DNA of 64,000 nucleotides from Oscillospiraceae bacterium Zagget12 (GCA_001941225.1 MSHM01000009.1:1-64000); one strand, 5' to 3'. Shown: positions 1 through 9,388, counted from the first letter of the stretch. Numbers and translations are program-made. The notes: generated by a model from the letters alone, not told the origin.

Positions 1-828
1 CTCTCTCTTATTTCAACAGCTTTTTTATGAAAGGTTTCGGCATCTTCAAACCTATGCATATCATAATATAGCGCCCCAAGATTATTATAGCTCGTAGCCA
101 GATAGAGTTCAAAAGCATCCGGACTTTTCTTGTATAGTCTCTCTCTTATTTCAACAGCTTTTTTATAAAAGGTTTCGGCATCTTCAAACCTATGTATATC
201 ATCATATAGCACCCCAAGATTGTTATAGCTTATAGCCAAATCGGATTCAAAAGCATCCGGACTTTTCTTGTATAGTCTCTCTCTTATTTCAACAGCTTTC
301 TTAAAAAAGTGTTCGGCATCTTCAAACCTATGTATAATATTGTACAGCCCACCAAGATTGTTATAGCTACCGGCCAGATCGGGTTCAAAAGCGTCAAAAT
401 TTTTCTTACATAGTCTCTTTCGTATTTCAACAGCTTTTTTATAAAAGGTTTCGGCATCTTCAAAATTATGTATATCATTATATAACACCCCAAGATTATT
501 ATAGCTCATAGCCAGATCGGGTTCAAAAGCGTCCGGATTTTTCTTGCTCAGTTTCGCATATATTTCAATAGCTTTTTTATAGAATGTCTCGGAATCTTCA
601 TATCCTTGTATATCATCATATAAAACTCCAAGATTATTATAGCTTTTAGCCAGAACAGGTTCAAAAGTATCCGGATTTTGCTTGCATAGTCTTTCTTGTA
701 TTTCAATAGCTTTTTTATGCAAGACCTCCGCCTCTTTATAGCTTTGTGTATCTCCGTATAAATTTCCTAACAGATTATATAAATATGCCCATTTTTCCTC
801 CGATGCCGGTTCATTGGGATTGGAATAA
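1..828. repeat. 138-bp tandem repeat encoding TPR units
   Basis: The motif beginning CTCTCTCTTATTTCAAC recurs at 1, 139, 277, 415, 553 and 691, an exact 138-bp spacing (46 codons) that keeps the reading frame. The copies at 1-414 are very similar in DNA sequence and those toward 690-828 more diverged, so the array has probably expanded by recent unequal recombination at its 3' (gene-distal) end. The array continues to the left window edge, so total copy number is unknown. Confidence 0.93.
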
Positions 829-1970
829 TAATATTGAAGTCGTTCCGCTGCATTAATTGCGGCTAAATAATCTTTTTGGGTATATAAGAATTTGGCATAA
901 TCATACAGCGCACCCTTATCCAAATTATGCTTTTCCGCCAGAGCGCAGGCTTTTTTGTAAATTTCGTTAATTTCCTCCGCTGTTTCGTAGCTCATTCCGT
1001 CCGCGCGCAGCGCCTCAATTCTTTGCAAAAGCTCGTTTACATTGGTTTGCAAGCGCTCCGTTATTCCGTCCGAAAGCAGCTCGTTATGGGATATATCGCG
1101 CAAAATTTCCTCGAGATTCAGCACCTCCAACGCGCCCTTATAATCTCCCGCCTCAAGCAGCCTATAGCCCTCCTTTTGCTTGTCGGACAAATTACCCGAC
1201 GACATATCCTCCGTCATTTTCTCGGCAAGATTGAGAGTTTGCTTTTCCAGCTCTCGGATTTTTTCCTCCGTATCAGCCTTTTTCTTCGCGATGTCGGAAT
1301 ATTTGATATAAATATCCATATCATTCGGATCCTTAACGTATTTTTCTCTGAGCGCGTAATATTCCTTTGTTATACCTTTCAGCTCCTCGTTTAGGCGCCA
1401 GATCGAGGTGTTGCCCTCAAACATGGGAATTTTACCGCAGTCCGCTATTTCTTGTCCGTTTACGCATATCTTGCTTTTCTGAACGTCTATCACGGAGCTG
1501 TCCAATTTCATAAGCTTAATCTGCATAAGCATTCCGAGCTTTAATGTGTCTATACTTTTATAGGTGTTATAATAATGCCTCATCTCTCCGTCCAGCATAT
1601 CCATAAAGGCTTTAACCTCGGCGTTGACCTCGCTTATATTATCTACATACTTTATGTATGTGACAATTTTGGGGCTGCTGCTGTTGCGCCAGCTTTCCAA
1701 CGCCACCTCGAATTCATGCCTTGTGTAGTCCCCGACCTTTTTGAAAAACAGGAAAAATACAAGCTCGCTTTCTCTGATTTCTTCGTCATATTGAGCCTGT
1801 TTTCCGCCCTCTGCCATAGCTTGGTCATAACTCTCGCATCTTATAAGGCTGAAATATATATCTCGGTCTATATATATATCATTCAGCTGTCTGACAAAAT
1901 CCCCCATTGCGATTCTGTCAAAATTCAAATCTTCGATAGATGACGCCAAAAATAGTTTTATTTTTTTCAT
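1..1970 (-). CDS. DUF4062/TIR-like N-terminus with TPR repeats, C-terminus beyond window
   Basis: Read on the minus strand this frame is open from an ATG at 1970 through the left window edge (about 656 codons seen). A purine-rich GGGGGAT site precedes the ATG, and the kinase gene upstream ends only 19 nt away, so both are probably one transcript. The first ~110 residues begin KKIKLFLASSIEDL and include RESELVFFLFF and TRHEFEVALE, the pattern of DUF4062/TIR-like Rossmannoid domains (family resemblance by eye). A charged, coiled-coil-like stretch follows, then TPR-type repeats with a 46-residue period containing 'SYNNLG' and 'FEDAETFYKKA'. TPR arrays behind such domains usually act as sensor or scaffold in conflict systems. 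Sensor/effector function is inference; the coding frame and repeats are directly visible. Confidence 0.82.
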   Translation of the reverse strand, partial: MKKIKLFLASSIEDLNFDRIAMGDFVRQLNDIYIDRDIYFSLIRCESYDQAMAEGGKQAQYDEEIRESELVFFLFFKKVGDYTRHEFEVALESWRNSSSPKIVTYIKYVDNISEVNAEVKAFMDMLDGEMRHYYNTYKSIDTLKLGMLMQIKLMKLDSSVIDVQKSKICVNGQEIADCGKIPMFEGNTSIWRLNEELKGITKEYYALREKYVKDPNDMDIYIKYSDIAKKKADTEEKIRELEKQTLNLAEKMTEDMSSGNLSDKQKEGYRLLEAGDYKGALEVLNLEEILRDISHNELLSDGITERLQTNVNELLQRIEALRADGMSYETAEEINEIYKKACALAEKHNLDKGALYDYAKFLYTQKDYLAAINAAERLQYYYSNPNEPASEEKWAYLYNLLGNLYGDTQSYKEAEVLHKKAIEIQERLCKQNPDTFEPVLAKSYNNLGVLYDDIQGYEDSETFYKKAIEIYAKLSKKNPDAFEPDLAMSYNNLGVLYNDIHNFEDAETFYKKAVEIRKRLCKKNFDAFEPDLAGSYNNLGGLYNIIHRFEDAEHFFKKAVEIRERLYKKSPDAFESDLAISYNNLGVLYDDIHRFEDAETFYKKAVEIRERLYKKSPDAFELYLATSYNNLGALYYDMHRFEDAETFHKKAVEIRE

Positions 1971-1989
1971 TGTTTTATCCCCCTTTTTA

Positions 1990-4900
1990 TTATTCAATAG
2001 ATTCCATTATTTTACGCAGCGCAGCGCCGACTCCGGTACCGCCCTTTGTTTCGTTTATTTCATTGGCAGCGTAAAGCGTTTTGATTCCAAGCTCATTTCC
2101 TCTGTTTCGCTGCATCTCGTTAACTGAATTATCGTACCAAGGCAATTCTATTGTGTCGGCAACCAGGACGGGAACGGAGTTTATTCCGAAACGCTGATTC
2201 AGCTGAGCGAGCTTGTAATAGAAATCCTGCTCAAGCTGCTCTCTTGCCTTACACTCGACAATTAAAGTCTTAAATCCTTTTGTCAGTATGACGTCAAGCT
2301 CATTGGTGATATTGTCCTTGTTCCAGACTATCTCGCAGCTGCTTGCAACATCATCAAAATAGTTCTGTTCAAGCGCCTTGTAATATACATACAATTCCAA
2401 TATGCGTCCCTCATTGGTCATTAACGCCTTGATTTGAGGAGACGAATAGGTAAAGCTGATAAAGGTTTCTCCGTTATATGTATTTTCGGTATAGTTGATA
2501 ATATATTTTTTCTCGTTAATATCCGTAAGCAGCCTTGTAAGACTGTCTGAAAATTCGGAATCGGATATATCTGAGGACAGCGCGCTTTTTTTCAGATTTT
2601 TCACCATTAAGTTATCGAAATAGATATTGGCGCGCTTATTGAACTTTTCCACTCTGATTTTGGACGCGTCATACAAATTATACGGGTTCGATAAAAGCTC
2701 GTCTATTTTTTTATACACTTCGGGAACGGTTTCCAGTGTAACCGCGCAGGTGGTTGAGTTGTGATATGAAACAGTCGGGCTGTCTCCCGTCAAGCGGTTG
2801 CTTATTTTTTGCAGCTCATATAAGATTTTTTCTACAGCGCCGCGGCAGAAGGACGGCACAAAATATGTTTTCTTTTCCGCGGCAGGCAGGTTTGTATCAC
2901 CTTTCGGCAGGTTAATGCTTAAAATCAAGTCATTGGACGCGGCGGCGGCTTTTAAAACCGAGCAAAGCTTTTTCCAAATTTTTTCTTTCTTTTGTTTCGC
3001 CGGATTTGACAATTTATATAATTTCCAAAAATATTTATAATCGAAAGGCATTTCCGGCAATGACGAAATGCTTTCCGCCTCCTGAAACTCGAACATATCG
3101 GAAACCCTCAGATAGTCCTTGCTGTCGGTATATCTTAAAAATTCACATTCGGAATCGGTGTAAAACTTACATTTTATTGAGTCATATGTATAAGAGGGCA
3201 CTATGCCGTAGCACCCGAGACCGCGCATTAATTTTGATGTGCCAGTTCTGTTTCGCTCAATGGCGCTGAAACATTTTTTCTTATTCTTTTGATTTGCCTT
3301 TAAATAGCTTGTAAGCTGCTTGCCGAGATTCTCGTCGCTTTCATATTCGATTATATCGATATTTCCGATTCTGTCGGATATTTTTTTAATATTTTCCTTA
3401 AATTCAAGGTTTACAATCTGCTTTGACACCGATTGCAGGAACAGCAAATTGACCTTAGCCTGCATTTTATGGCTCTTAATGCAATTTAAGGCATAGCGCA
3501 AAGCTCTTTCAAAGCCGTTCCTGTTGTAATACAGCTCGTCGGCGTCGATTACGTATGTAATAATCGAGGGATTTAAAAGCAACGGCGCAGACACATTGGC
3601 GAATAATATGTTATTGTTAAAATCACCCTTTTGCTCCGTTCCGAACGGTATGCACAAACGGATTCCCGTTGAATAGGTTAGGATAAATGGAATACCCAAA
3701 ACCAAATCCCTGTCGTATTTTTTAAAATCAATATATTGCTGACTTTTAAGTATCGGATAAAAGGAATTTTCAATTATTTTCAGCGTTTTATCTATTTCGG
3801 CGGCAAATTCCTCGGGCAAGGATTTCAGCTGATCCTTGAGGGCTTTGTTAAAATAGTCATAAAGATGCGTGCTGCCCTTCATTCCCTCGATTATTTCCTT
3901 TAAGCACAGGACAAACCTGTCAAAAGCTCTTAATGCGTCCTGATAAAATTTAAGGTTATTGCGTGTTGCATTAATCTCCGTCTGTAAAAATGACAGGTTC
4001 TTTGTCCTTTCGGCTCTTTCCTTGAAATGACGGTGGAGATTTACGGACATTCGGTCAAGCTCGTCCAAGGAGGATAATTTTTCATCGGAGGCATTGTCCC
4101 ACAGGGCGAAGTTATTGTTTTTCCACTCCGCCGTATTTAATGTCCATTCACTGTCGCTTAGAACCAAGCATGGGTGAAGTTTATTCTTTTTATCCTTTGT
4201 ATCGGTCAATAGGGTATTAAAATCCGTTAAAGTATCCCAACCCTGACAGATGTAATTTGCTATCCATCTTCTATGCTCGTATTTTGTCAGTGAATTTATA
4301 ACCGACTTCTTGCCGGAACATTCGTTTTTAAAGCGCGAGGTTGCCAATGCGGGATTTGACATATCATCGATTCCGACGCTGTGCAGCTTATACTTTATTG
4401 AAAGCACATTACTAAAGCAGGAATTAAAGTTATAAGGCGAGCTGAATTCGCCTTTAAGCTTTTGTATATCCACATTCAAAGAATTATTCCATAAAAGATG
4501 GCAGTTAAACGCCATTCTTTTCAAATCCTTATAATAATCGGATTCCGCTATCACGTTGTTCACATAAACGGGATATGCTTTGGCAAACTCTCTCGGCTTA
4601 CCGTACCATACAAAACACACCCGACTTTTATTATTAAGCAGCTCATTCCAATGCAGACATTCTTCAGCCACCTCATAATTAAGCTCATCATCGCCCAAAG
4701 CGACAAAAACATAAGAATATTTGGTATTTTCATTATTGCATATTGATTTTTCGACAATAGCTTTATTTCGCGCCTTATTTTCGCGCGTGAATCCCGTGCT
4801 TTGCTCATTGTCCTTTGCGGATACAAATTTCAGGCTGCCGAGGGATTCGGCGGGACTTATATTATCGACCGTGAAGAAACGCGTAAAAGCGGGACGCGAG

Positions 4901-6288
4901 CTTAAATAACGCTCCTTATCCGCCTTGATATTATTCGATATGGCGGTTATTCTTATATTGTAATTTTCAATTTGGGAAATTTCAAAAGCTATGTCGATAA
5001 ATTTTTGAGCGTATGTGCCCATTCCGAGCACAAGCACATCTATATTTCCGTCGCTGTCGCAAGCGTCGTATAGAGGGCGCTCAAAAAGCAGCCTCTGAAT
5101 GGCTCCGACCGCGCCCGAGCTGATTTCTTTATCCAGATATTCCTCAATATCAACAATTCTTATATCCTGACCGAGGTCAGTGATGAAATTTTTCGCCTCG
5201 CTCGGCAAAAGCAGCGCTCGTGCGCGGACAATATCTTTAAGCATAAATGAGCAGGCTTTATATCGTTTATCGGGATTGGACGCCAAAGAATTCTTAAGTA
5301 TTTTCACAAGAATATCGTGCAGCGCGGAATTGGAGTTTTTATCTGAGTATGTTATCAGCTTTGAGTTTGATACCAAATTATCGAGGTCATTATAATATTT
5401 TCTATCATAAATGCCGTCAAAATCGTCCGATATGATAATGGCATTAAACAGCGTCGCGCCGATTGAGTATATATCCGCCGCAAAGCCGCACCTTCCCCTT
5501 GACACCTCCGGAGCCGCAAAGCCGTCTGTTCCCGCGACCGCGACCAAATCACTGTCCAGGGAATAAATGGTATTGGCGTCATACAGGGAGATATTGCTTG
5601 AGTCAATTTCACCGTTCTCATCAATCAGAACCCCGAAATTATCCGGCTTTATATCCATATGTATCAGATTTGCCGTATGCAGCGCGCTTATACATTTGGT
5701 AAGAGTAAATACGGCGTTAAGAATATTGAATAAATGATGCTCCGGCTCTTTTGCTCTGCCGTTAATATCCTTTCTCACATCTTCCAAATATTTATTAAAT
5801 TGCTTGATTTTCTTGTCGTGTCTTGTCCAGACATAAACAGTTGCGGGTTGATTTTCGTTCTGGGTTACTCCCTCGTATAATTCAAACGGAGGTATATAAT
5901 TATTCAAGACCTCGCCGTAGGGCTTGTTTTTTGTTTTCGCCAGAGTGCAGTAAGCCTCCTTAAAGGCGTCTTTGGCTATATTGAAGTTATCAATTACGCA
6001 TTTTAATGTTTCGGCGATAACTAATTGATTTTTGCTGTCTCTTTCAAATGCCGAAAACTGCTTTGTATTGAAAAAATACTGGGGATAAAATTCCTTCAGT
6101 CGTCCGTGAGTTCCGTCACTTTCGCAGCGCGCCTCATAGCATATCGCCGACCCTCCTCCGGAGCCTATAGTCGAAATGACGGAAAAATCCGCACAGCTGC
6201 CTTTAATAGTCTTTCCCGTTTTGATATTTATTTTTCTGAGTGTAATATTGTCGTCCTTCATTAGTGGCTGTCTGCCGTCATTACTCAT
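1990..6288 (-). CDS. Ser/Thr kinase - Rossmann - RyR-like - PD-(D/E)XK nuclease fusion
   Basis: 1432 aa; AAGGAGA lies just before the ATG. Residues ~35-360 are a protein kinase: glycine loop IGSGGGS (41-47), likely K65, catalytic HMDIKPDN (210-217), YDAN in place of the usual DFG (metal-binding D237) and AAPE (258-261). The catalytic residues are kept, so an active kinase is expected. From ~415 a Rossmann-like segment (VLGMGTYAQ) begins, and around 665-712 the motif EHRRW...HPCLVL resembles a RyR-type ligand-binding domain. The ~720-1320 region is not recognised but holds Rossmannoid-looking strands. The C-terminus has NELDVILT...IVECKA (D1332, E1345, K1347), the D-x(n)-ExK signature of PD-(D/E)XK nucleases and close to the Card1/DUF1887 pattern. 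It lies between a PP2C phosphatase and a TPR protein. I infer a phosphorylation-controlled, ligand-sensing effector; domain boundaries are approximate. Confidence 0.85.
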   Translation of the reverse strand: MSNDGRQPLMKDDNITLRKINIKTGKTIKGSCADFSVISTIGSGGGSAICYEARCESDGTHGRLKEFYPQYFFNTKQFSAFERDSKNQLVIAETLKCVIDNFNIAKDAFKEAYCTLAKTKNKPYGEVLNNYIPPFELYEGVTQNENQPATVYVWTRHDKKIKQFNKYLEDVRKDINGRAKEPEHHLFNILNAVFTLTKCISALHTANLIHMDIKPDNFGVLIDENGEIDSSNISLYDANTIYSLDSDLVAVAGTDGFAAPEVSRGRCGFAADIYSIGATLFNAIIISDDFDGIYDRKYYNDLDNLVSNSKLITYSDKNSNSALHDILVKILKNSLASNPDKRYKACSFMLKDIVRARALLLPSEAKNFITDLGQDIRIVDIEEYLDKEISSGAVGAIQRLLFERPLYDACDSDGNIDVLVLGMGTYAQKFIDIAFEISQIENYNIRITAISNNIKADKERYLSSRPAFTRFFTVDNISPAESLGSLKFVSAKDNEQSTGFTRENKARNKAIVEKSICNNENTKYSYVFVALGDDELNYEVAEECLHWNELLNNKSRVCFVWYGKPREFAKAYPVYVNNVIAESDYYKDLKRMAFNCHLLWNNSLNVDIQKLKGEFSSPYNFNSCFSNVLSIKYKLHSVGIDDMSNPALATSRFKNECSGKKSVINSLTKYEHRRWIANYICQGWDTLTDFNTLLTDTKDKKNKLHPCLVLSDSEWTLNTAEWKNNNFALWDNASDEKLSSLDELDRMSVNLHRHFKERAERTKNLSFLQTEINATRNNLKFYQDALRAFDRFVLCLKEIIEGMKGSTHLYDYFNKALKDQLKSLPEEFAAEIDKTLKIIENSFYPILKSQQYIDFKKYDRDLVLGIPFILTYSTGIRLCIPFGTEQKGDFNNNILFANVSAPLLLNPSIITYVIDADELYYNRNGFERALRYALNCIKSHKMQAKVNLLFLQSVSKQIVNLEFKENIKKISDRIGNIDIIEYESDENLGKQLTSYLKANQKNKKKCFSAIERNRTGTSKLMRGLGCYGIVPSYTYDSIKCKFYTDSECEFLRYTDSKDYLRVSDMFEFQEAESISSLPEMPFDYKYFWKLYKLSNPAKQKKEKIWKKLCSVLKAAAASNDLILSINLPKGDTNLPAAEKKTYFVPSFCRGAVEKILYELQKISNRLTGDSPTVSYHNSTTCAVTLETVPEVYKKIDELLSNPYNLYDASKIRVEKFNKRANIYFDNLMVKNLKKSALSSDISDSEFSDSLTRLLTDINEKKYIINYTENTYNGETFISFTYSSPQIKALMTNEGRILELYVYYKALEQNYFDDVASSCEIVWNKDNITNELDVILTKGFKTLIVECKAREQLEQDFYYKLAQLNQRFGINSVPVLVADTIELPWYDNSVNEMQRNRGNELGIKTLYAANEINETKGGTGVGAALRKIMESIE

Positions 6289-6299
6289 TGTGATTCTCC

Positions 6300-6998
6300 T
6301 TACGCTATTTTCTCGTTTTCAAGATTCAATAATATATAACTGCAATCGTCCGTGTTGTTTTTATTCTTAAGGAAAGCCTCAAAAATCTCAAAATTTAAAT
6401 GCTTTATTGCGTGTAATATTTCCGGATTTAATATATTTTTATTGTATAATAATTTCCACGCGCCGTCGGAGCATAATAACAGACCCTGTATATTATCGGT
6501 ATGGAAAATATCGATGAATGTATACTCATCGGCGTCGGGATATGTTGTGAAACATAGTTCGTATGCCCCTTTTGCGTTAATCGCGTCGCAGCCGTCCTTT
6601 GAAAGTAAAAATATATGGCTGTCGCCCAGCTGAAAGCTGATGATTTTGCCGGTTCTTTTCTCCAAGCATACAAAGCAAATCGTGCTTGAATATGAATCAG
6701 ACGGTTCATTATCGTGCTTTGCGGCGATGGATATATTTCGTTTAATCTCGTCTAAAACTATGTTCGCCGTCTTTTTTCGGGAATAATTAAAAAACAGTCT
6801 GCCGCAGTTTAAAAATATATCCGATACTGTCTTACACGCGATTTCCGCTCCCTCTTTTCCTTTTTTGCAGGAGCTTACTCCGTCCGCCAGCGCGATGACC
6901 TCATATTCGTCATTTTGACCGTGTGTTATAACGTCCTGATTTCTTGAGCGGCGGTTGCCTTTTTTTGTATAGGTCATAATTTGGTTAATTTTCCACAT
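6300..6998 (-). CDS. PP2C-type Ser/Thr protein phosphatase
   Basis: 232 aa, the size of a compact bacterial PP2C catalytic domain. Visible motifs in order: RSRNQD (metal ligand D22), ALADGVSS (D39-G40), QLGDSHIFLL, LCSDGAW and TDDCSYILL near the end, matching the metal-binding aspartates of PPM phosphatases, so it should be active. It ends 11 nt before the kinase fusion, which makes the kinase its obvious counter-enzyme or substrate. The first ATG sits almost on top of GAAGGAG and overlaps the previous gene by 14 nt; a start seven codons later (MTYTKKGN) is possible. There are no transmembrane segments, so it is cytoplasmic. Confidence 0.9.
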   Translation of the reverse strand: MWKINQIMTYTKKGNRRSRNQDVITHGQNDEYEVIALADGVSSCKKGKEGAEIACKTVSDIFLNCGRLFFNYSRKKTANIVLDEIKRNISIAAKHDNEPSDSYSSTICFVCLEKRTGKIISFQLGDSHIFLLSKDGCDAINAKGAYELCFTTYPDADEYTFIDIFHTDNIQGLLLCSDGAWKLLYNKNILNPEILHAIKHLNFEIFEAFLKNKNNTDDCSYILLNLENEKIA

Positions 6999-7290
6999 CT
7001 CCTTCTTTATTTTTGCTCTTTTTCACATTATCATAATTTTTGAAAGCGAAGAATAATATTATGCTGTCAAACATATTTTTGGAGCTGATTTCTTGATACC
7101 CGGAGCAGGCAAGAATATCATTGATTCCGCAATATGTGAGGTATATTTTATTCTCCCTTTCATCGCGTCCGTTAAACAGAGAAACTTCAAATTCATTGCA
7201 AAATTTATTATAAAAACCATTGAAATTATTGAATCCAACTTCATCGGCGGCATTTTGCAGCATAAAAATATAATAATATAATATTATCAT
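6985..7290 (-). CDS. small protein between the 482-aa protein and PP2C, not recognised
   Basis: 101 aa if the first ATG is used; a start at codon 10 (MLQNAADEVG) is equally likely because neither has a clear ribosome binding site. The sequence is asparagine/phenylalanine-rich, ending in lysines and acidic residues, with no membrane segment or motif I can name. Its stop overlaps the PP2C start by 14 nt and it lies in the leftward operon, supporting real translation. It may be an accessory subunit of the kinase-phosphatase module or the remnant of a longer gene. Confidence 0.5.
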   Translation of the reverse strand: MIILYYYIFMLQNAADEVGFNNFNGFYNKFCNEFEVSLFNGRDERENKIYLTYCGINDILACSGYQEISSKNMFDSIILFFAFKNYDNVKKSKNKEGDVEN

Positions 7291-7355
7291 TTTTGTTCTG
7301 GTTACGTTATTCTCAATATTATCTTTTTTTAGGAAGATTGAGCTGAAAACGCCGT

Positions 7356-8804
7356 CTATGGTGGTTTTTTATATACAAATTTAAATTTGCCCTTTACCGT
7401 TTCAAGGATTTTCCTAAGCTCCTCATTTTGCAGGGAGTCGGGTATTTTTATCAGCTCGCCTGCCGCCTTTATCAGCGGAAGAGCGTTATCCTTAACAGTT
7501 CTGTCATCAACCCCTGAACGATCGGCTGTGACATCATTTGCGGCGGGCCACAGCCGAGTTAAAAGTTCTTTGTAAATATTTGCGGCATCGATATTTCCCG
7601 ATGCGGCTCTTATCGGATTTGTTCCCTCCTGTCCGCATATATAATTTTGTTTTACACGATATTTGAAGTTTTCTTCGTCAAGACCCATTATTTCCTTTAA
7701 ATAGGATTCGTAAGAAACAGTATCCTTTCCGCTGTGCTTTTGCTCCTGACTATTAATCAATCTGCTGTCGCTTGTTTTACACTCCTTAATCGTTTTTTTC
7801 GCTTTTACGAGTTTTTCATAAGCGGACATATCCGTTTTGCGAATATAATACAGATATATAACCTCAATAAAATTCTTGAAATTTATACCGTGACCGGTGG
7901 GCTCAACCTCCGTAGGATTGTCGGCGTTCAGTAAATTATTTATAAGATTGTCAGCGTAATATTCATAAAACAATCTTGTTTGAATGTCCGTATTCTTGTC
8001 AAATTTTTTGTTCGGTTCGCCGATATAATAGGACATATCAAATATTACCGCGAACCAATACAGCTTAACTCTTGTGGTATATTGATTATTAAATGTGCCG
8101 TTCGCAAGCTCATCAGACCAAATCAAAGGCTCCCATTGCTTTGAATCCTTGGAACAATCGGAAATATCGTCAAGCTTTGAAAAGATACCGTCCTGTATGC
8201 TTGAAATGCCCGCTGAAATTTCCTCCGCGTCCGACGTCTTTGATGTCCCCGTTATTTCAAACACATAATCTCTCAGTGCGTGGGACATACATCCTGTTTT
8301 AGGAAATTCCGCCGCCTTTAAAAATTGTCTGAAAATCAAAACGCGCGTCGGTGTGTTTTCCGAAAGCAGCTTCGGACTTATCTCGCTCATTCGGTCCTTT
8401 ACCAGGCGGGTGATATAATCGCCGGAGGACGCGTAATTTTTATATATATCTGAAAGCTCGTCATAAAACAGCCTGTCAAAATCCGCCTCTTTCGGCAGAG
8501 CCTCGGCATATTTGAGATATTCCTCGGCGGATTTGGCAACGTCCTCCGCGTCCGTATAATTTCTGCAAAGCCGTTTGGTTCCGTAGTTATCTTTATACTC
8601 CGTACGATCATTGCAGCCGGCAAGAATATCGGCTATTTTTCGTTCCGCCATTCCTTTTCCGTCCGCGGGAAGATTTTTGAAATCATCAACCAAAGCCTGT
8701 ACCTCCTCATAAGAATGCCATCGGTCGAAAAATCCGCCCATACTCTTCTTTGCCTCTGCGGCAAGCCTGGTAATTGTCCGTTGTACTGTGGTCGTGATAT
8801 CCAT
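7356..8804 (-). CDS. first gene of the kinase/phosphatase operon, not recognised
   Basis: 482 aa counted from MDITTTVQRTI; this ATG at 8804 has TTGGAGGA 8 nt upstream, while the longer frame (to 8870) would add a hydrophobic leader with no ribosome binding site and would run into the promoter. The protein is soluble-looking, rich in alpha-helix-type sequence (SYEEVQALVDDFKNLP; AEEYLKYAEALPKE), with a central WFAVIFDMSYYIGEP and several aromatic clusters. No family was recognised. As leader of the operon ending in the kinase-nuclease and TPR proteins it could be the target recogniser or a substrate; this is inference from position only. Confidence 0.75.
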   Translation of the reverse strand: MDITTTVQRTITRLAAEAKKSMGGFFDRWHSYEEVQALVDDFKNLPADGKGMAERKIADILAGCNDRTEYKDNYGTKRLCRNYTDAEDVAKSAEEYLKYAEALPKEADFDRLFYDELSDIYKNYASSGDYITRLVKDRMSEISPKLLSENTPTRVLIFRQFLKAAEFPKTGCMSHALRDYVFEITGTSKTSDAEEISAGISSIQDGIFSKLDDISDCSKDSKQWEPLIWSDELANGTFNNQYTTRVKLYWFAVIFDMSYYIGEPNKKFDKNTDIQTRLFYEYYADNLINNLLNADNPTEVEPTGHGINFKNFIEVIYLYYIRKTDMSAYEKLVKAKKTIKECKTSDSRLINSQEQKHSGKDTVSYESYLKEIMGLDEENFKYRVKQNYICGQEGTNPIRAASGNIDAANIYKELLTRLWPAANDVTADRSGVDDRTVKDNALPLIKAAGELIKIPDSLQNEELRKILETVKGKFKFVYKKPP

Positions 8805-8841
8805 ATAATTATTCCTCCAAACAATGTAAATTAATACAATA

Positions 8842-8870
8842 ACTATATCATACGCACGCGAATTTTTCAA
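8842..8870 (-). promoter_or_regulatory. promoter of the leftward kinase/phosphatase operon
   Basis: On the minus strand TTGAAA (8870-8865) and TATAGT (8847-8842) are separated by 17 nt, and the -10 lies about 38 nt before the start at 8804. This also argues that the shorter start is right. Confidence 0.6.
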
Positions 8871-9073
8871 TAAAATAGTATAATTTGCCGATTTTTATTA
8901 TTCACCTCTTTTCTCTGCCATTAATATATCATAGGATTTTGCTTTTTTGTAAAAGGGGTGTTATTTGACATTATAAATTTAATAAGATATAATATAGAAA
9001 ATTGATAACCCTTTCATAATTTTCGCTTAGGGTGTGATATAATATGATTAAAATAAAAAAGGAGATGTTTGTT

Positions 9074-9361
9074 ATGTATAAACCGACACCGATAGACACA
9101 AAGAATATCGTATTACAGGAGGAATTATTATCATTGACGGAAAAGATTGCCGAGAATGTCCATGATGTGTGGGCGGCGGGCAGAATCGCCGAGGGCTGGA
9201 CATACGGAGATGTAAAGGATGCGGCAAACAAAAAAACACCTTTGCTTATTCCTTATAATGAGCTGCCCGAAAGCGAAAAGGAGTACGACAGGAATACCGC
9301 TTTGGAAACCTTAAAATTAATTGTAAAATTAGGATATGAAATAACGCCTGCAAAAGGATAA
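9074..9361 (+). CDS. stand-alone RyR-domain protein
   Basis: 95 aa from the ATG at 9074, chosen because AGGAG lies 9 nt upstream; two earlier in-frame ATGs overlap that site. Nearly the whole chain matches the RyR domain: YKPTPIDT at the start, then ENVHDVWAAGRIAEGWTYG, TPLLIPYNELP, KEYDRNTALETL and GYEITP. In bacteria this domain occurs alone or fused to conflict-system proteins and is thought to bind a small ligand (family knowledge). It is divergent from the kinase operon, whose large protein carries its own RyR-like segment, which links the two by theme. It is followed by a strong terminator, so it is a single-gene unit. Confidence 0.92.
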   Translation: MYKPTPIDTKNIVLQEELLSLTEKIAENVHDVWAAGRIAEGWTYGDVKDAANKKTPLLIPYNELPESEKEYDRNTALETLKLIVKLGYEITPAKG

Positions 9362-9388
9362 TATCTTCGCGTGAATTTATCGAAAATG

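Noticed and set aside
1-828. Regular repeats that could be read as CRISPR
   Set aside because: The 138-bp units are contiguous, in frame and encode TPR motifs; there are no unique spacers.
927-1943. Two plus-strand frames opposite the TPR protein
   Set aside because: The minus-strand frame carries the DUF4062-like and coiled-coil sequence; the plus-strand frames have no ribosome site or motif.
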